Assembly: GCA_002007465.1 (NCBI GenBank)
Contig: LNAC01000032.1
Span: 5,262,681-5,326,680 of the forward strand
Direction of reading: 5' to 3'
Length of the DNA: 64,000 nt
DNA from: Ailurus styani
Lineage: Eukaryota > Chordata > Mammalia > Carnivora > Ailuridae
Below, piece by piece: positions 1 through 12,296 of this stretch. How positions within the stretch are numbered: position 1 is the stretch's first letter; the number at the start of each line of letters is the position of its first letter. The notes below the pieces were generated by a model, which saw only the letters and a list, made by a program, of their open reading frames with translations, was not told where the DNA came from and did not search any database. Made by a program: the position numbers and the translations under genes.

Positions 1-72
1 GAATGCTGTGAAAGGTGTAAGCCTGATGATATCCAGACCTGTACCCCTGGGGCAAATAAAAAAAAAATCACA
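1..72 (+). mobile_element. L1 3' end, cut by the window start
   Basis: This is the terminal part of a young-type carnivore L1 3' UTR. It has a GTGTAAGCCTGATGAT block, then CAGACCTGTACCCCTGGGGC, then an A-rich tail. The same ending occurs at 49285-49430 and 63749-63968, where more of the element is visible. Everything upstream lies outside the window, so the element's length is unknown. Confidence 0.8.
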
Positions 73-160
73 GGAGACAAAGAGTAACCATACATCCAAT
101 ACTTCAATTTATTTTCAAGATCAGTAGTAATTTAAGTAAATGTGGACTGGACAGCTTTTT

Positions 161-399
161 AAAATGTTAAGATATGGGGGTGCCTGGGTGGCTCAGATGG
201 TTAAACACCTGCTTCAGCTCAGGTCATGATCTCTAGGTCCTGGGATCGAGTGCCATATTGGGTTCCCAGCTCAGTGGGGAGTCTGCTTTTCCCTCTCCCT
301 CTGCCTCTTCCCCTGCCTGTGCTCCCTCTGTCTCTGTCCCTGTATCTCTCTCAAATGAATAAATAGAAGAATCTTAAGAAATAAAATATTAAGATGTGG
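161..399 (+). mobile_element. Can-SINE with target-site duplications
   Basis: This is a tRNA-derived carnivore SINE whose body runs from about 178 to 382. The tRNA-like head (GCCTGGGTGGCTCAG), a GGTCCTGGGATCGAG B-box region, a CT-rich stretch and an AATAAATAG tail are in the expected order. It is flanked by an imperfect 17-bp duplication, AAAATGTTAAGATATGG at 161-177 and AAAATATTAAGATGTGG at 383-399. The two TSD mismatches and the diverged body make it one of the older copies in the window. Confidence 0.93.
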
Positions 400-2450
400 A
401 CTTAGGTCTAAGGATACAATAGTATTTATTCACTGGGTACATGTTTAATACCTTGCATATGTCTTTGATTTAAATCCCTATTATGCATGGCTCTATGACT
501 TTGTGGCTGAGTTGAGAATGTGTGTATGGAAGAGAAATCCATTGATTTGATGAGAATCTGTGAGAACATGAGTTTCTTGGTCTGTGTTGGGTAATAATAT
601 GTAAGAGCTGCCTATTCCAGGATTTCTCTAGAGACAGGCAATTGTCATTTCTGTCCCGCCAGTCTGACGAGGATGGGAAGTTTTGAGGCTTAGGGCCCAC
701 TTTCTTTTCCTACTTGATGCTTTCAGGAAACACGTTAAGTTGGCCTAGGAAGTTTCTAAGAGTCTTCTCATCCTCAAGTTGAAGAACGATTTTTAACAAA
801 CTCATACCGCCAGTGCTGGAAAGGCAAGAAGTACAGAAAGACAAAGCCCATTTACTGAGTAGCAATATACTGGCATTTCTGGAGAAAAGTCAGTTTTATC
901 AAAATCCCTTGGCTGGTAGGAATCTCAGGGAATGAGCTCACTGTTGGCATTATGTTCCTTGGCCTATGTGTCTTCATTGAAAATCCAAAAGATGCTGGGA
1001 GCTAAGGTTGATTATGTATTTTAAACCTTCCAAGTGGCTTCAGACCACAAAAGAACAACCCCAACACAACAGGGGGTGGCATTTCAGGAAGAGTCAGTGC
1101 TTGTATTGATGCTATCTTTCTATTTCATGTATATTAGAAACGGTTTAAGAGTATTCGAAACCTTTGGGTTCACTGTATATCGACTGGATCATTGTGGTAG
1201 AGTTCTTGGTAGGCTGATTCTCATCATGAATCCAAGGGTTCAGCTAGAGCTGTTTTTTCTCTGCCAGCACAGTGAATTAATCATGGTATAACTGGCAGAA
1301 TGCAGTTCTGGGTCAATCGTCAGAACAAACTCTATTACCATGTCTATCAAGGGTCATATTAACCACCTATGTGTATATGTAGTAAATATTCTCCAGGAGC
1401 AGCACTAACTGGTATAAACTGAACTGAACTTGTGCCAAGACAATAGGTATACACACTGCACATGTCTTGGCCATCTTCTGTTGCTTCTCAGGTGGTGTGA
1501 GTTCTGGCAGGAGCCAAACTCCAGGATGGAGACTGGCTTCTTTGGCCCACCAGCTATGTTGGGCAGCTTCACAGAGCATGTGAGGCAGTTCCAACTGGCA
1601 AACAGCCCCTTCCTTTTAATAGAGCCATTGGCACCTTCCTTAGGGGAGAAAAAGGAATGGTATAGAGCTCATCTTCATTATGAACTGAGGCTGTCAAACT
1701 GGTATCTTCCTAAGTTCAGCTTCAAACCTTTTTTATCTGAAAGTATCAACAAATAATTTCAGAAAAAGTCTAAAGCTTTATCTTCCTCTTCCTTCCCCTC
1801 CTCAGGGGGTTCCAGAGTGCAGAATTAAATAGTACCCTGAAGACTCCTAGGTTCCCAGAGCAGAACCACTATGACTTGGCATGTATGTTGCTAGAACATC
1901 TTGTAAGCAGGTTCAATGCCAAATGAACACATGTGAACAAGAATACTCAGCAAGGAGGAAATGTTGATTTTATCAGTGAGCATCAAACCTAACTAGAAGT
2001 AGGAAAGAATAGTTCCATCTGCTGCATTGACAGAGCCATTCAGGCTGCAGGACAGTAGATCACTGCTGGTGTAGAAGTCAGGGGGGGAAAGGAAAAATGT
2101 GCCCCTGGCCCTTTAGTGAAGTCTGGTATGTAAGCATTTCCCAATGTATAAGGATGTGTTTCCAGCCCACCCTCATAGAAGAGGGAAATATTGTAAATCA
2201 AATTTGTATGCTGTGCTACTCATCAGACATTGATTATTATTCTCCTGGGCAAGTAGGGAGAGTGGCTAATTGTTTGGCTCCCTTTTGCATGCGTAAGTAT
2301 ATTATCCATGAAGACTGCATACTTTATTTGCTAGTTCATAAATTTGCAGATATTATCGGGGGAAAAGGAAGTTCAGTGTGTGCTAAGAGCAGACAACTTG
2401 GTTTGTTTACCCCTATGTGGTATTCTAACATTGTCACTGGAGAGTGTTTT
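400..2450. other. Unrecognised sequence, no supported gene
   Basis: I recognise no repeat family or gene here. Reading frames of 76-127 codons exist (for example 1430-1756 and 2097-2480 on +). They have no recognisable domain, no splice context and no codon-like pattern, so I treat them as chance. An ancient degraded retroelement cannot be excluded. Confidence 0.5.
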
Positions 2451-2454
2451 CCTT

Positions 2455-3660
2455 TATTTTTTTTAATACAGCATTATTGAGATATAAATTACATACATTA
2501 AACTGCACACACAACAAGTATACAACTGATAAATTTGCATATAGGTATATATCCATGAAACTTTCACTAAAATTAAAATGATAAATATACTCACCACTTC
2601 AAGGGTTTTCTTGCATTCCTTCATAATCCCTTCCCTCTTTCTGCTCCCTATCCTTTCCACCCCTTCCCTCTTTCTGAAGCAACCCTGATCTACTTTTTGG
2701 TACTATAGTTTACTGTGTACTTTCTAGGATTTTATATAAATAGAATCTATAATATGTATTCTTTTTGTTTAATTTCTTTCACTCATACTTATTTTGAGAT
2801 TGTCATATGTCAATAGGTCACTCTTTTGTATTGCACAATAGTATTCTATGATGTGGATAAAGGTTCATTTGCTTATCTATTCACATGTTGATGGCATTTG
2901 GAATGTTCACAGGTTTTTGGCTATTGAGCATTGGTATACAAGTCTTTCTGTGGACACATCATTTTATTTCTCTTGGGTTAATATCAAGGAGTGGAATGGC
3001 AGAATCATACAGTAGGTGTATGTGAATTTAAGAAATTGCCACATTATTTTCCAAAGTGGCTATTCAACTTTACTTTTCTATCAGCAGTATATAAGAGTTC
3101 CAGTTCTTCCACATTATTAAAGACCTTTGCTATGCTTTAAATTTTGTTTCAGTATATGTGTAGTGGTATCTCATTGTGGTTTACTCTGTATTTTCTTATT
3201 GACTAATGGTATTGAAAATGTTTTCATCTGTTTATTTGCTATCTGCATGACTTCTTTGGGGCAAAGTCCTGTTCAAAATTTTGCCTATTAAAGTTTTTTA
3301 TTTCTTCTTAAGTTTTAAGAGTTCTTTATATATTCTTTTAACAAATCTTTCATCATATATATATATAATTTATAACTATTGTTTCCTACTCTGTAGCTTG
3401 TCTTTTTTACTCTCTTATTAGTGTTTTTAAAAGAACAGATTTTCAATTTCCATGAAGTCCAGTTCACTGTTGTTGTTGTTTTTTTATCTTGCTTTTGGTA
3501 AAATGGTTAAGAAGTTTTCGTGTTTTTCTTTTCTTTTTTTTTTTTGGCTGCATATTTTATTGGTGGTGCATGACAAAGTGTCTTTGCCTATATCCAAGGT
3601 TATGAAGATTTTCTTCTATGTTTCCTCTTTCTCTTTCTTTTCATTCTTTGGTTCCAGGAG
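2455..3660 (-). mobile_element. Old L1 fragment (3' UTR plus ORF2 C-terminal part), antisense
   Basis: It begins on the plus strand with the T-rich complement of an L1 3' end (CATTATTGAGATATAAATTA). It continues through the complement of the ORF2 C-terminal region, including the stretch equivalent to ATTGAGCATTGGTATACAAG and TGGTATCTCATTGTGG. Reading frames are broken throughout. The divergence looks like an old mammal-wide L1MA-type insertion. The right boundary near 3660 is approximate. Confidence 0.8.
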
Positions 3661-3984
3661 CAGAAGTTGTAGAGCTGGTTATTAGATGTCAGGAGACTTG
3701 TTTTCCGCATTGAACAACTCTGTGCCATCTAACTACTTGCCATTTGGATTTGAAGCATTAGAGGGTGGGAGCAAGAGTCTTGAAAGTTTGCTATGAACCC
3801 TCATATTAAAACAAAGAAAAAAGCCAGTAATTACTCTTAGAGAACTTGTCAAGAAGGTTTCAGAGGTACTGAGTAAGTTTTTCCAAAAAAAAGCAAAAGC
3901 CATTTTTTTTTTTACAGTATCTTGAATCGGTGACATTTATTATTTGGCGAAATGGGAAGAACTTTCTTGACACTTAAATCTTTC
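3661..3984. other. Short unrecognised spacer between two antisense L1 fragments
   Basis: No repeat or coding signal is recognised. It separates two L1 pieces that both restart at the 3' UTR, which shows they are independent insertions rather than one split element. Confidence 0.5.
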
Positions 3985-4487
3985 TTTGTAGTTGAAGTAA
4001 AATGGACATATAACATGTTCATTTCAGATATACAACATAATTCAATATTTGCATATATTTTGAAATGATCACCACAATATGTCTAGTTAGCCTCCATCAC
4101 TATACATAGTAACAAATTTTTTTTTCTTGTGATGAAGACTTTTAGGATTTACTCTTAGTAACTTTCAGAGGTATAATGCAGTATTATTAACTACAATCAC
4201 CCTGTTGTACATTATTATTCTATGACTTACTTATGTTATAACCAGAATTTTGTACCTTTTGACCTACTTCACACATTTCTTCCCCTTTCCCAACACATCT
4301 AGCAACCACTAGTTTGTTCTCTACCAATGAGCTTGGTTTTTGTTGTTTTTAAATTCCATATATAAGTGAGATCATATAGTGTTTGTCTTTGTCTGACTTA
4401 TTTCACTTAGCGTAATGCTCTCAGGATCCATTGCTGTTGTTGTAAATGGCAGGATTTTATTCTTTTTTATGGTTGAATAGTATCCCA

Positions 4488-4506
4488 ATGTGTGTGTGTG
4501 TGTGTA
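4488..4506. repeat. Short (TG)n microsatellite
   Basis: A GT dinucleotide run inside the antisense L1 ORF2 region, at a place where L1 copies often carry CA-rich sequence on the sense strand. Confidence 0.9.
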
Positions 4507-5143
4507 CCACATCATCTTCATCCATTTATACATTGATGGACTCTTAGGTTATTTTTATATCTTGGCTATTGAAAATAATGCAGTAAACATGAGGTACATA
4601 TATGTTTTTCAAATTAGTGTTTTTGTTTTCTTTGAATAAAAACCCAGAAGTGGAATTGTTGGATCATATGGTGGTTCTATAGTTCTATTTTTAAGTTTTT
4701 GAGGAAACTCCATACTATTTTTTGTCCCTGCTTGACCAATTTGCACTTCTATCAAGGCACAAGGGTTTTCTTCTTTCCAAATTCTCACTAATACTTCTTA
4801 TTTCTTGTCTTTTTGATAATAACCATTCTAACAGATGTGAGGTGATAACATGCCGTGGTTTTGTTTTGCATTTCCCTAATGATGAGTGGTGTTGAGCATC
4901 TCTTCATATGTCTGTTGGCCAACTGTATGTCTTCTTTGGAAAAATATCTATTCAGAGCCTCTGATCCATGTTTTAATCAGACTATTGTTTTGCTATTGAG
5001 CTGTATGAGATCTTTATATATATTGGATATTAACCCTAATCAGATCTATGATTTGCAAATATTTTGTCCTATTCAATAGGTTGCCTTTTCTTTTTGTTGA
5101 TGGGTTCCTTGGCTGTGCAGATACTTTTTTGTGTAGTCCCACT

Positions 5144-5170
5144 TGTTTTTGTTTTGTTTTGTTTTGTTTC
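5144..5170. repeat. (GTTTT)n microsatellite
   Basis: About five units of GTTTT within the antisense L1 fragment. Confidence 0.9.
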
Positions 5171-5780
5171 ATTTTGCTTCTGGAGTCAGACCCTAAAACT
5201 CATTGCCAAAATAGATGTCATGCTTTCTTTGAAGAGTTTTATGGTTTCAGGCCTCATTTTCAAGTCTTTAGTTTGTTTTGAGTTGGTTTTTTGTGTGTGG
5301 TATAAGCTAGTGATCTAGTTTTGTTGTTTTTCCATGTGCCTGTGCTGTTTCCCAACACAATTTATTGAAGATGCTGTCTTTCCCTATTGTATATTCTTGG
5401 CTCCTTAGTCATAATTTAATTGACCATGCATGTGTGGGTTTATTTCTGGGATCTCTATTATGTTCTGTTAATCTATGTGTCTGTTTTTATGAAAATACTA
5501 TACGGTTTTGGTTATAGTAGCTTTATAATACAGTTTGAAATCAGGGACTGTAAGGCCTCCAGATCTTTTTTCTCAAGATTGCTTTGGATATTTGGGGTCT
5601 TTTGTGGCTCCATACAAATTTTAGGATCGTTTATTCTATTTCTGTGTAAAATGCCATTGGAATTTTGATGGGGTTTGCACTGAATTTGTAGAGTGCTTTG
5701 GATAGTATGGACATTTTAACAATATTTATTCTTTCGATCCATGAACATGAAATGTCTTTCCTTTTTTTGTGTGTGTCTTG

Positions 5781-8330
5781 GGGACTTTTATCTTGAAGTA
5801 TAATTAAAATACTATTTCTTTCAGTTGGTGCTCTTTTTCTTAATTTAGATTGACTATTTCTGGAATGTAAACTTCACTAGTGGCTCAAAATAAACAACAT
5901 TGATGCAAAATGAGCAGTTCTGAGGGCTTAAAATTAAAGTGAAAACAATGCAAGCTTCAATGTTCTATTAAAAAAAAATATTTCCCATGAGTTACAATTC
6001 TGATATGAGCTTTATTTGCTGAAATTGCTTTAATTCAAGGCAGACTCTGTATAATGTTTTCCTAAATATCCTATTATTTTAAGTCACCTAATACAGAAAT
6101 TAAATTCCTCCTTGAAACCACCTATTTTAAAGCAAACCTCTTACTCGTGAGAACAAAATTATTTGAAAAGTTTCCATTTAGTTAATTCATAAAGAATAGA
6201 TAATCTGAGAGAGTTGCTTAGTTAGTACCATCTGGCTTTTTTTTTTTTTTACTGGATATATATTCTGATATTACTGATATTGCTCATTACTTTTGGAACT
6301 TTTGAGATCATGTTGTAGAAAACATGCATGTTTAGCATTCTGATGTTTTGATTTAAACTGCGTATTCTGCACTGAGGAAGAAAGTCTATCACTGAAGCTT
6401 GTTAACATAGTTTAAATGCAGTTAGAAAAGTCATTTTGCATTGACAGTATAAGAGCTGGCTGAAGGATTTGGAAATGCTCATATAGGAGAGAAAGGGGAG
6501 GGGCTTGAATTTCTTGCCATGGGCCACCACTAGAGCAACTGTTAACAATTTAAACAAGGATTATTTTTAAAAGCGAAACTGTGCAAGTAGGGTTTCTTTC
6601 CTCCAGGCGGGCAAAGGACATGCCTGGGCTCATACATTTTTAGCAGCTGATGTGTTAATGAGACCATTTCCATTGAAATGAGCTAAATACGATTATCATT
6701 TGTGGACTTCCAACTGATTTCTGAAGCATTTATTGAACTTCAAAATGTGCTTCCAGAATCAATTAAATACAATTTTTAGATTCAACTTGCATGCACCCAA
6801 GAATAGTCAACATTTATATTTATCCAACTTGGCTCATATTGTGTCAAATTTTCTTTAAAGGATTGGTGTTTTGATAGTTAAATAGTAGTAGAAGTGAAAC
6901 CTAGCAAAATTTGTAATCTAATTTCACTAACTTTTCAAAAGTTTAATTTTCCTATTTTGGGGGGAATTAGCCAAAACATCTACTGACCAAAAAACCACTC
7001 AGTTTTCTAAGGAGGCTAACTGGAAAGTAAATGCATTATACAGCAGTAGGAAGAAATGAAGCTCTTCTCTAGTTTCTGGACCTAAAGTAGAATATTATTG
7101 GATGGGAATTATAATTTTGGAGTACAATAGTGAATTTGTCAAAGCACTGGTCTATTTTGACTTTGGTTATGGTAGCTCATTTTTTTTTCAAATTTTATAT
7201 TAGTTATCTTATTGAGCTCTCACAACTCATTGCCATGCACAACAGAGAATTAGAAACCCAGAAAAGTTAAGTATTTCATACAAGGTAACATTGCCAGTTA
7301 GCAGAGAAACCAGGATAAGGAGAATGTTTTTCTCTAGTTTTTCCTCTACGTGTGACTGCCACGTTTTTAGAAAAAGCACCTCTTTCTGTTAATGAGATAT
7401 CAGACTGTAGGTAATTGTGCTTCTGTTAATATCCATCAATAGATAAAAGTAAAAAATAAATGCTAATGAACTTGGTGGTAGAAGAATGAAAACATTGAAT
7501 AAGTTTCCTGTGCTGTCCAGACACTTCATATTCAATTTGCAGAAAAAAAGTCTGTTCTGCATTTCAAGATTTAGAAAAAAAAAAAAAAAAGATTTAGGTT
7601 TGAACTTTGACACTGCAGTGAGGAGTGTGACTCAGTAAAGCTTCTTTCAAGTGATCTTTCCAAGGGATTCTACTGTGAGGAGGCTTATCTGTGCCCATTC
7701 TACTACAGAATGATCACATTCCATGGTCTGTTTTTCAGCCAAAATGTGTCTTTGAGTGCTCTATCCCTTTTACAAGTGGGAAACTCGTGTCCTAATTAAA
7801 AAAATAGAAGTACATGCCTGTGACATGTGGAGGCTGGCAAGGTCAGGAACTAAGGGGGAAAGACTGTTGATGTCTGCTGAAATTGAGAGTATGTCTGTGC
7901 TAGAGCGAGCTATGCCACATGACTTCCATGAGGCTCCTAAGAAAAATAAGAGGTAACAACAGAAAGATGCTCATTGCTCCTCAGAAAAGAAAGGTGTACC
8001 CCTTTACTTATTCTCATGAGCCCTGGGACTACAAATAAGATGTTAATTTAACCTAGACTGTTTTTTATTCGTGATGAATCTTTTAAAAGGAGCATCATTT
8101 CCTTTTGCACAAAATGCCATTTTTCAGCTTCCAGTATGTTTCAGATGACAAAAGAAATGGCCCTGATTTTAGCCAGCAGCACATTTTAATGAATGCTGAC
8201 TTATTAGGTCATTGTTATAATGACATACCAACTTTCCTTGAAAATGAGACAGCTAACTGGGTGCTCTGATTTTCTCCAGTGTGTTCTCACATTTTAGGGA
8301 AAAAAGGATATTTCTGACACCTATCTGATG
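5781..8330. other. Mostly unrecognised sequence; possible MIR at 7195-7290
   Basis: No gene or clear transposon is seen. At about 7195-7290 there is a weak antisense MIR-like segment (TTGAGCTCTCACAACTCAT, later AACCCAGAAAAGTTAAGTA). The block at about 6560-6780 is free of recognisable repeats and contains TTAATGA, CAGCTG and ATTATCATTT motifs. It is a plausible but untested conserved non-coding element. Poly-T and poly-A runs occur at about 6238-6250 and 7574-7590. Confidence 0.45.
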
Positions 8331-8769
8331 ACTCTCACTCTTGGTTCAAGGCTTTAGTAGATATTTGTTGTTTTGAACTTTCTCTCGCTCTCTCTTTTTA
8401 GTAGCAGCACCTTAATTTCACTGTAGAGTTTTACCTTCTCCCCATGCGTGTGTTAATGGTAGAATGCATGACAATACTCCTTCATCTAAGTGGTTGTCAT
8501 GTGACCCAAGCCAAACCAATCTGATTCTCCCCTGAGAATCTGAATCTGGAGAGAATGACACAAGGATGAAAAATAAGCTCTGTATAAATTTGTTCCAGTG
8601 GTGGCATCATGACAATAGTGTCAGGAGTTTTTGTTACCAGACTACAAACCTCCCCTGTTTTCTGCCTTTTTATAAGTCTGATTTCTCAGTGGTTAGTCAT
8701 TTCTTTGATTTACCCCAAATGCCTTTAATCTCTTTTCTGTATAAGAGTTTGCACTGGAGGAGTTCTTAA
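8331..8769. other. Possible ancient interspersed repeat, family not resolved
   Basis: The phrase GTCATGTGACCCAAGCCAAA followed by CCAATCTGATTCTCCC resembles an old mammalian interspersed repeat, but I cannot assign it. The 67-codon frame at 8566-8769 is not supported as a gene. Confidence 0.3.
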
Positions 8770-9260
8770 GTAAACTTTGGAGATGTCAGGGAAAGATTTC
8801 TGAAAGAAGTAGTACATAAGTTGAGTCTTGAAGGACCAAGTCAACTTATCCAGGTGAAGAAAAGTGGGATTTTTTAAAGGCAAAGGGACCAGAATGTGAA
8901 AAGGATGGGGCACATGGCAGAGCAATGGGATATTTAAGAAAAGCAATTTTTTTGGTGTATGTGACTTAGGAGAGATGGTTGAGAATGGAGACATAGTCAA
9001 GAGTGAGATCATTGAGGGAATTTTTGTCATGAAAATACAGGAAAAACCATTGGAGGATTCACAGTAAGGCAATGCCATGGGCACTATTGCTTTTAAATCT
9101 CATGCTGGAAAGCAGTGTGGGAATTGGAGTGGGGAGGAGCAAGACTGCATGTGTGAAGGTAACATTGTAGTCCTGTTGGAAGATGATAGTGACCTTGGAT
9201 GTGGGAGGGTATGGTGGGGAATAGGGAGAAGCAGAAGAATTTGAAAGCCTAAGAAACTAG
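8770..9260 (-). mobile_element. L2 (LINE-2) fragment, antisense
   Basis: It shows the complement of the L2 3' region: GTCAGGGAAAGATTTCTGAA, then TTGAGTCTTGAAGGA, a GTGAAAAGGATGGGGCACA block and ACCATTGGAGGATTCA. This order matches the antisense L2 consensus as I know it. Divergence is high, as expected for an ancient family. The 119-codon minus frame at 8725-9084 is a chance reading of this repeat. Confidence 0.7.
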
Positions 9261-9977
9261 AACTGACAAAATTTAATAAAGGATTTTATAAAGAACATAG
9301 TGAAAGAAACGAGGAGTCATTGTTAATCCCTGAGTTTCTACCTTGGGCAACGAAGTTCTTGGATGTATCCTCAGCTGGAAGTAAAGATGAAACAGAAAAA
9401 TCAGGTTTGTGGGAAAAGATTCATTTCATTTGAGACACAACAAATTTGATGGGCTTATGTGCTATTTGAGTAGAGATGTCCAAGAAGCTGTTGTAAATGT
9501 GGATCTAAACTCAGGAGTGAGATATGAAGTGGGGTTAGATATATCTAGACAGAGATAGTCTCCTTGTGGGTCACTGTTTTCCCAAATTTCCTCTGAATGT
9601 TCTGAGTAAGTGAGATCTCTGCTCCAGGAATTCCTTACTTCTCATACTATTACAAATACTCCCTGGACAATCTTATCCTTGCTTATGGCTCCCACTACCA
9701 CATGCAAATTGATTAAAAACAAGACAAAACTCTGAAATTTACTTTCCTATTTTTTTCTGACATTTCTATCCAACTATATTCTAAACATTTCCATCTGGTT
9801 GTCCATATTGGTGCTTTCACTCTTAAGAATTTCAAAATTGAACTCATTATCTTTTCCTGAATACCTACCCTGAATAACAAGTAAGAAATCTCCCCTTCCC
9901 TTTATTTCCCCCACTTCCAGTAGCAGTACCACCACTCATCATTCAACCAGTCATCCAGTGATGGAACTCTGGCTCCC
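9261..9977. other. Unrecognised sequence
   Basis: No gene, RNA or clear repeat is seen. It may include further degraded L2, but I cannot show that. Confidence 0.5.
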
Positions 9978-10212
9978 TGTGTTAGTTTCTTATTTCTGCT
10001 GCTTATTACCAGAAACTTAGTAGTTTAAAAAAACTAAATTATCGCCTTACAATTCTGGAGGTCAGACATCAGCCATGGTCTTATTTGGTTAAATCAAGCT
10101 GTCAGAAGGGCTGCTTTCCTTTCTCAAGGTGGGAAGGGAGAATCCATTTCCCTCCCACCTGAGATTCTAGAGGCCACTCACATTCCTTGGTTCATGGTGC
10201 CTTCTTTTTTCC
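9978..10212 (-). mobile_element. LTR-like element (MaLR-type?), 3' half, split by L1
   Basis: The plus strand reads GTGTTAGTTTCTTATTTCTG, then ACAATTCTGGAGGTCAGA, then TTCCTTGGTTCATGGTGCC. This is the familiar antisense end of an old mammalian LTR-like repeat. Its continuation (TCCATCTTGAAAATCAGCAA onward) resumes about 7 kb away at 17240, on the far side of the L1. The assignment to the MaLR/MLT1 group is from memory and uncertain. That the two halves belong together is much firmer. Confidence 0.65.
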
Positions 10213-10331
10213 TTTTTAAACTTTCCCCTGCTATTTTTTTAAAATTTTAATTCCAGTATAGTTGTGCATACTAGTGTTATATTAGTTTCAGGTATATCAT
10301 AGTGATTCAACAATTCTACACATGCTCATCC

Positions 10332-10550
10332 TAAGTGTATTCTTTTTTTTTTTTTTTTAAGATTCGATTTATTTGACAGGAGAGTGAGAGAGCACAACAG
10401 GGGGAGCAGCAGAGGGAGAGGAAGAAGCAGGGTCCCCACCCAGCATGGAGCCCCATGTGGGGCTCAATCCCAGGACCCTGGGATCATACCTGAGCAGAAG
10501 ATAGATGCTCAATCATCCGAGCCACCCAGGTGCCCCGTAAGTGTGCTCTT
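10332..10550 (-). mobile_element. Can-SINE inside the L1 3' UTR
   Basis: The SINE is in antisense orientation, with the poly-T tail on the left (about 10344) and the tRNA-like head complement GAGCCACCCAGGTGCCCC ending near 10537. The flanking target duplication is TAAGTGTATTCT at 10332 and TAAGTGTGCTCT at 10538, with two mismatches. It is therefore younger than the L1 that hosts it. The 71-codon plus frame at 10384-10599 is a translation of this SINE and is not a gene. Confidence 0.95.
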
Positions 10551-12094
10551 AATCTCCTTCACTGATTTTACCCATCCTCCACCTACCTCCCTCTGGTAGC
10601 CATCAGTTTGTTCTCTGTAGTTAAGAGTCTTTCTTGGATTGTCTCTTTTTTCCTTTTTTTCCTTTGGTTTCTTAAATTCCACATATGATTGAAATCATAT
10701 GGTATTTGTCATTCTCTGACTTATTTCACTTAGCATTATACTCTCTAGCTCTTTCATTGTCATTGCAAATGGCAAGATTAATATTTCATTGTGTATATAT
10801 ACATACCATATCTTCTTCATCCATTCATCAGTTGATAGACACTTGGGCTGCTTCCAAATAATTTGACAATTGCAGATAGTGCTGCTATAAACATTGGGGT
10901 GCATGTATCTCTTGAATTTGTGTTTTTGTATTATTTGGTTAATACCCAGTAGTGGAATTACTGGATCATATGTTACTTCTATTTTTAATTTCTTACTATT
11001 TTCACAGTGCCTGCACCAGTTTGCATTCCTATCAAGAGTGCACAAGGATTCCTTTTTCTCTGCATTCTCACTAACATGTGCTGTTCCCTATGTTTTTTAT
11101 TTTGGCCATTTTGGCAGGTGTGAGGTGATATCTCCTTGTGGTTTCACTTGCATTTCTCTGATGATGAATGATTTCATGAGTCTGTTGGCCATCTGGATGT
11201 CTTCTCTGGAGATATGTCCATTCATGTCTTCTGCCCATTTTTAAAATACATTATCTGTTTTTTTGGGTGGTGAGTTGTATAAGTCTTTATGATAAACCAT
11301 TTGCAAATATCTTCTTCCATTCCATAGGTTGCCTTTTAGTTGTGTTGATTGTTTCCTTTGCTGTGCAGAAGCATCTCGTTTTCATGCAGTCCCAATTGTT
11401 TACATTCGCTTTTACTTCTCTTGCCTTAGGAGACATGTCTAGAAAAATGTTGCTAAGACTGATGTCAGAGACATTTCTGCCTGTGCCCTCTTCCGAGATA
11501 TTTATGGTTTCAGTTCTCATATTTAGTTCTTTAATCCATTTTGAGTTTATTTTTGTGTATACTATAAGGAAGTAGTCCAACTTCATTCTTTTGCGTGTCA
11601 GTGACCAATTTTCCCAACACCATTTGTTGAAGAGCTTGTCTTTTTCATATTGGATATTATTTCTTGCTTTGCTGAAAATTAATTGACTACATAACTGTGG
11701 ATTTATTTCTGGATTTTCCATTTTGTTATGTTGATCTATGTGTCTACTTTTGTGCTGGTACCATCCTGTTTTGATTACTATAGCTTTGTGGTATATCTTG
11801 AAACCTAAGATTGTGTTTTAAGATCAGTTTTGTTCTTCTTTTTCAAGATCGCTGTGGCTATTCAGGGTCTTTTGTGGCTCCATACAGATTTTAGGATTTT
11901 TTTTTCTTGTTATGTGAAAAATGTTGTTTGTATTTTGATAGAGATTGCATTAAATCTGTAGATTGCTTTAGGAGGTATGAACATTTTAACAATATCTGTT
12001 CTAATCCGTGAATATGAAATATCTTTCCTTTGTGTCATCTTCAATTTCTTTCATCAACGTTTTATAGTTTTCGGATATTTTATGCTTTTCGGAG

Positions 12095-12165
12095 CAATTT
12101 ACAATTTACAATTTTCAATTTACAATTGGGACTGTTTTCCCAATTATAATTGGGACTGTTTTCAT
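12095..12165. repeat. Local tandem duplications inside L1 ORF2
   Basis: Several CAATTTA-like heptamers (about 12095-12126) are followed by two copies of AATTGGGACTGTTTTC, at about 12125-12140 and 12148-12163. This is post-insertion slippage or replication error within the dead element. Confidence 0.8.
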
Positions 12166-12274
12166 AGTTGCTCTTTCTGCTACTTCATTATTGGTGTATA
12201 GAAATGCAATGAATTTCTGTATATTGATTTTTGTATCCTATGACCTTACTAAATTCATTTATCAGTTCTATTTT

Positions 12275-12296
12275 TGTGTGTGTGTGTGTGTGTGTG
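12275..12296. repeat. (GT)n microsatellite
   Basis: About eleven GT units on the plus strand within the antisense ORF2 relic. On the L1 sense strand this reads as CA repeats and adds to the disruption of the reading frame. Confidence 0.92.

Larger units (their letters stand above)
3985..5780 (-). mobile_element. Old L1 fragment (3' UTR and ORF2 C-terminal third), antisense
   Basis: The plus strand starts with the complement of an L1 3' UTR (TTGAAGTAAAATGGACATAT). It then runs through the classic antisense ORF2 landmarks: GTGGAATTGTTGGATCATAT, the GTGAGGTGATAACATGCCGT block, CAACACAATTTATTGAAGA and CTCCATACAAATTTTAGGAT. The element is 5' truncated and ends near AAATGTCTTTCC. Frames are interrupted, so it encodes nothing intact. 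Reading frames on the plus strand here (4855-5668) are antisense shadows. Confidence 0.88.

Noticed and set aside
1430..1756. 108-codon plus-strand frame
   Set aside because: No recognisable domain, no homologous family known to me, no splice context, and an overlapping frame of similar size on the other strand. It is consistent with chance.
2097..2480. 127-codon plus-strand frame
   Set aside because: Cysteine-rich but without a known motif. Its end runs into the T-rich start of an antisense L1, so it is not a plausible gene.
8725..9084. 119-codon minus-strand frame
   Set aside because: It lies almost entirely on an antisense L2 relic. L2 3' sequence is non-coding here.
11287..11721. 144-codon minus-strand frame that could be read as a gene
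   Set aside because: It is the C-terminal part of L1 ORF2 and belongs to the dead L1, so it is annotated there rather than as a separate gene.
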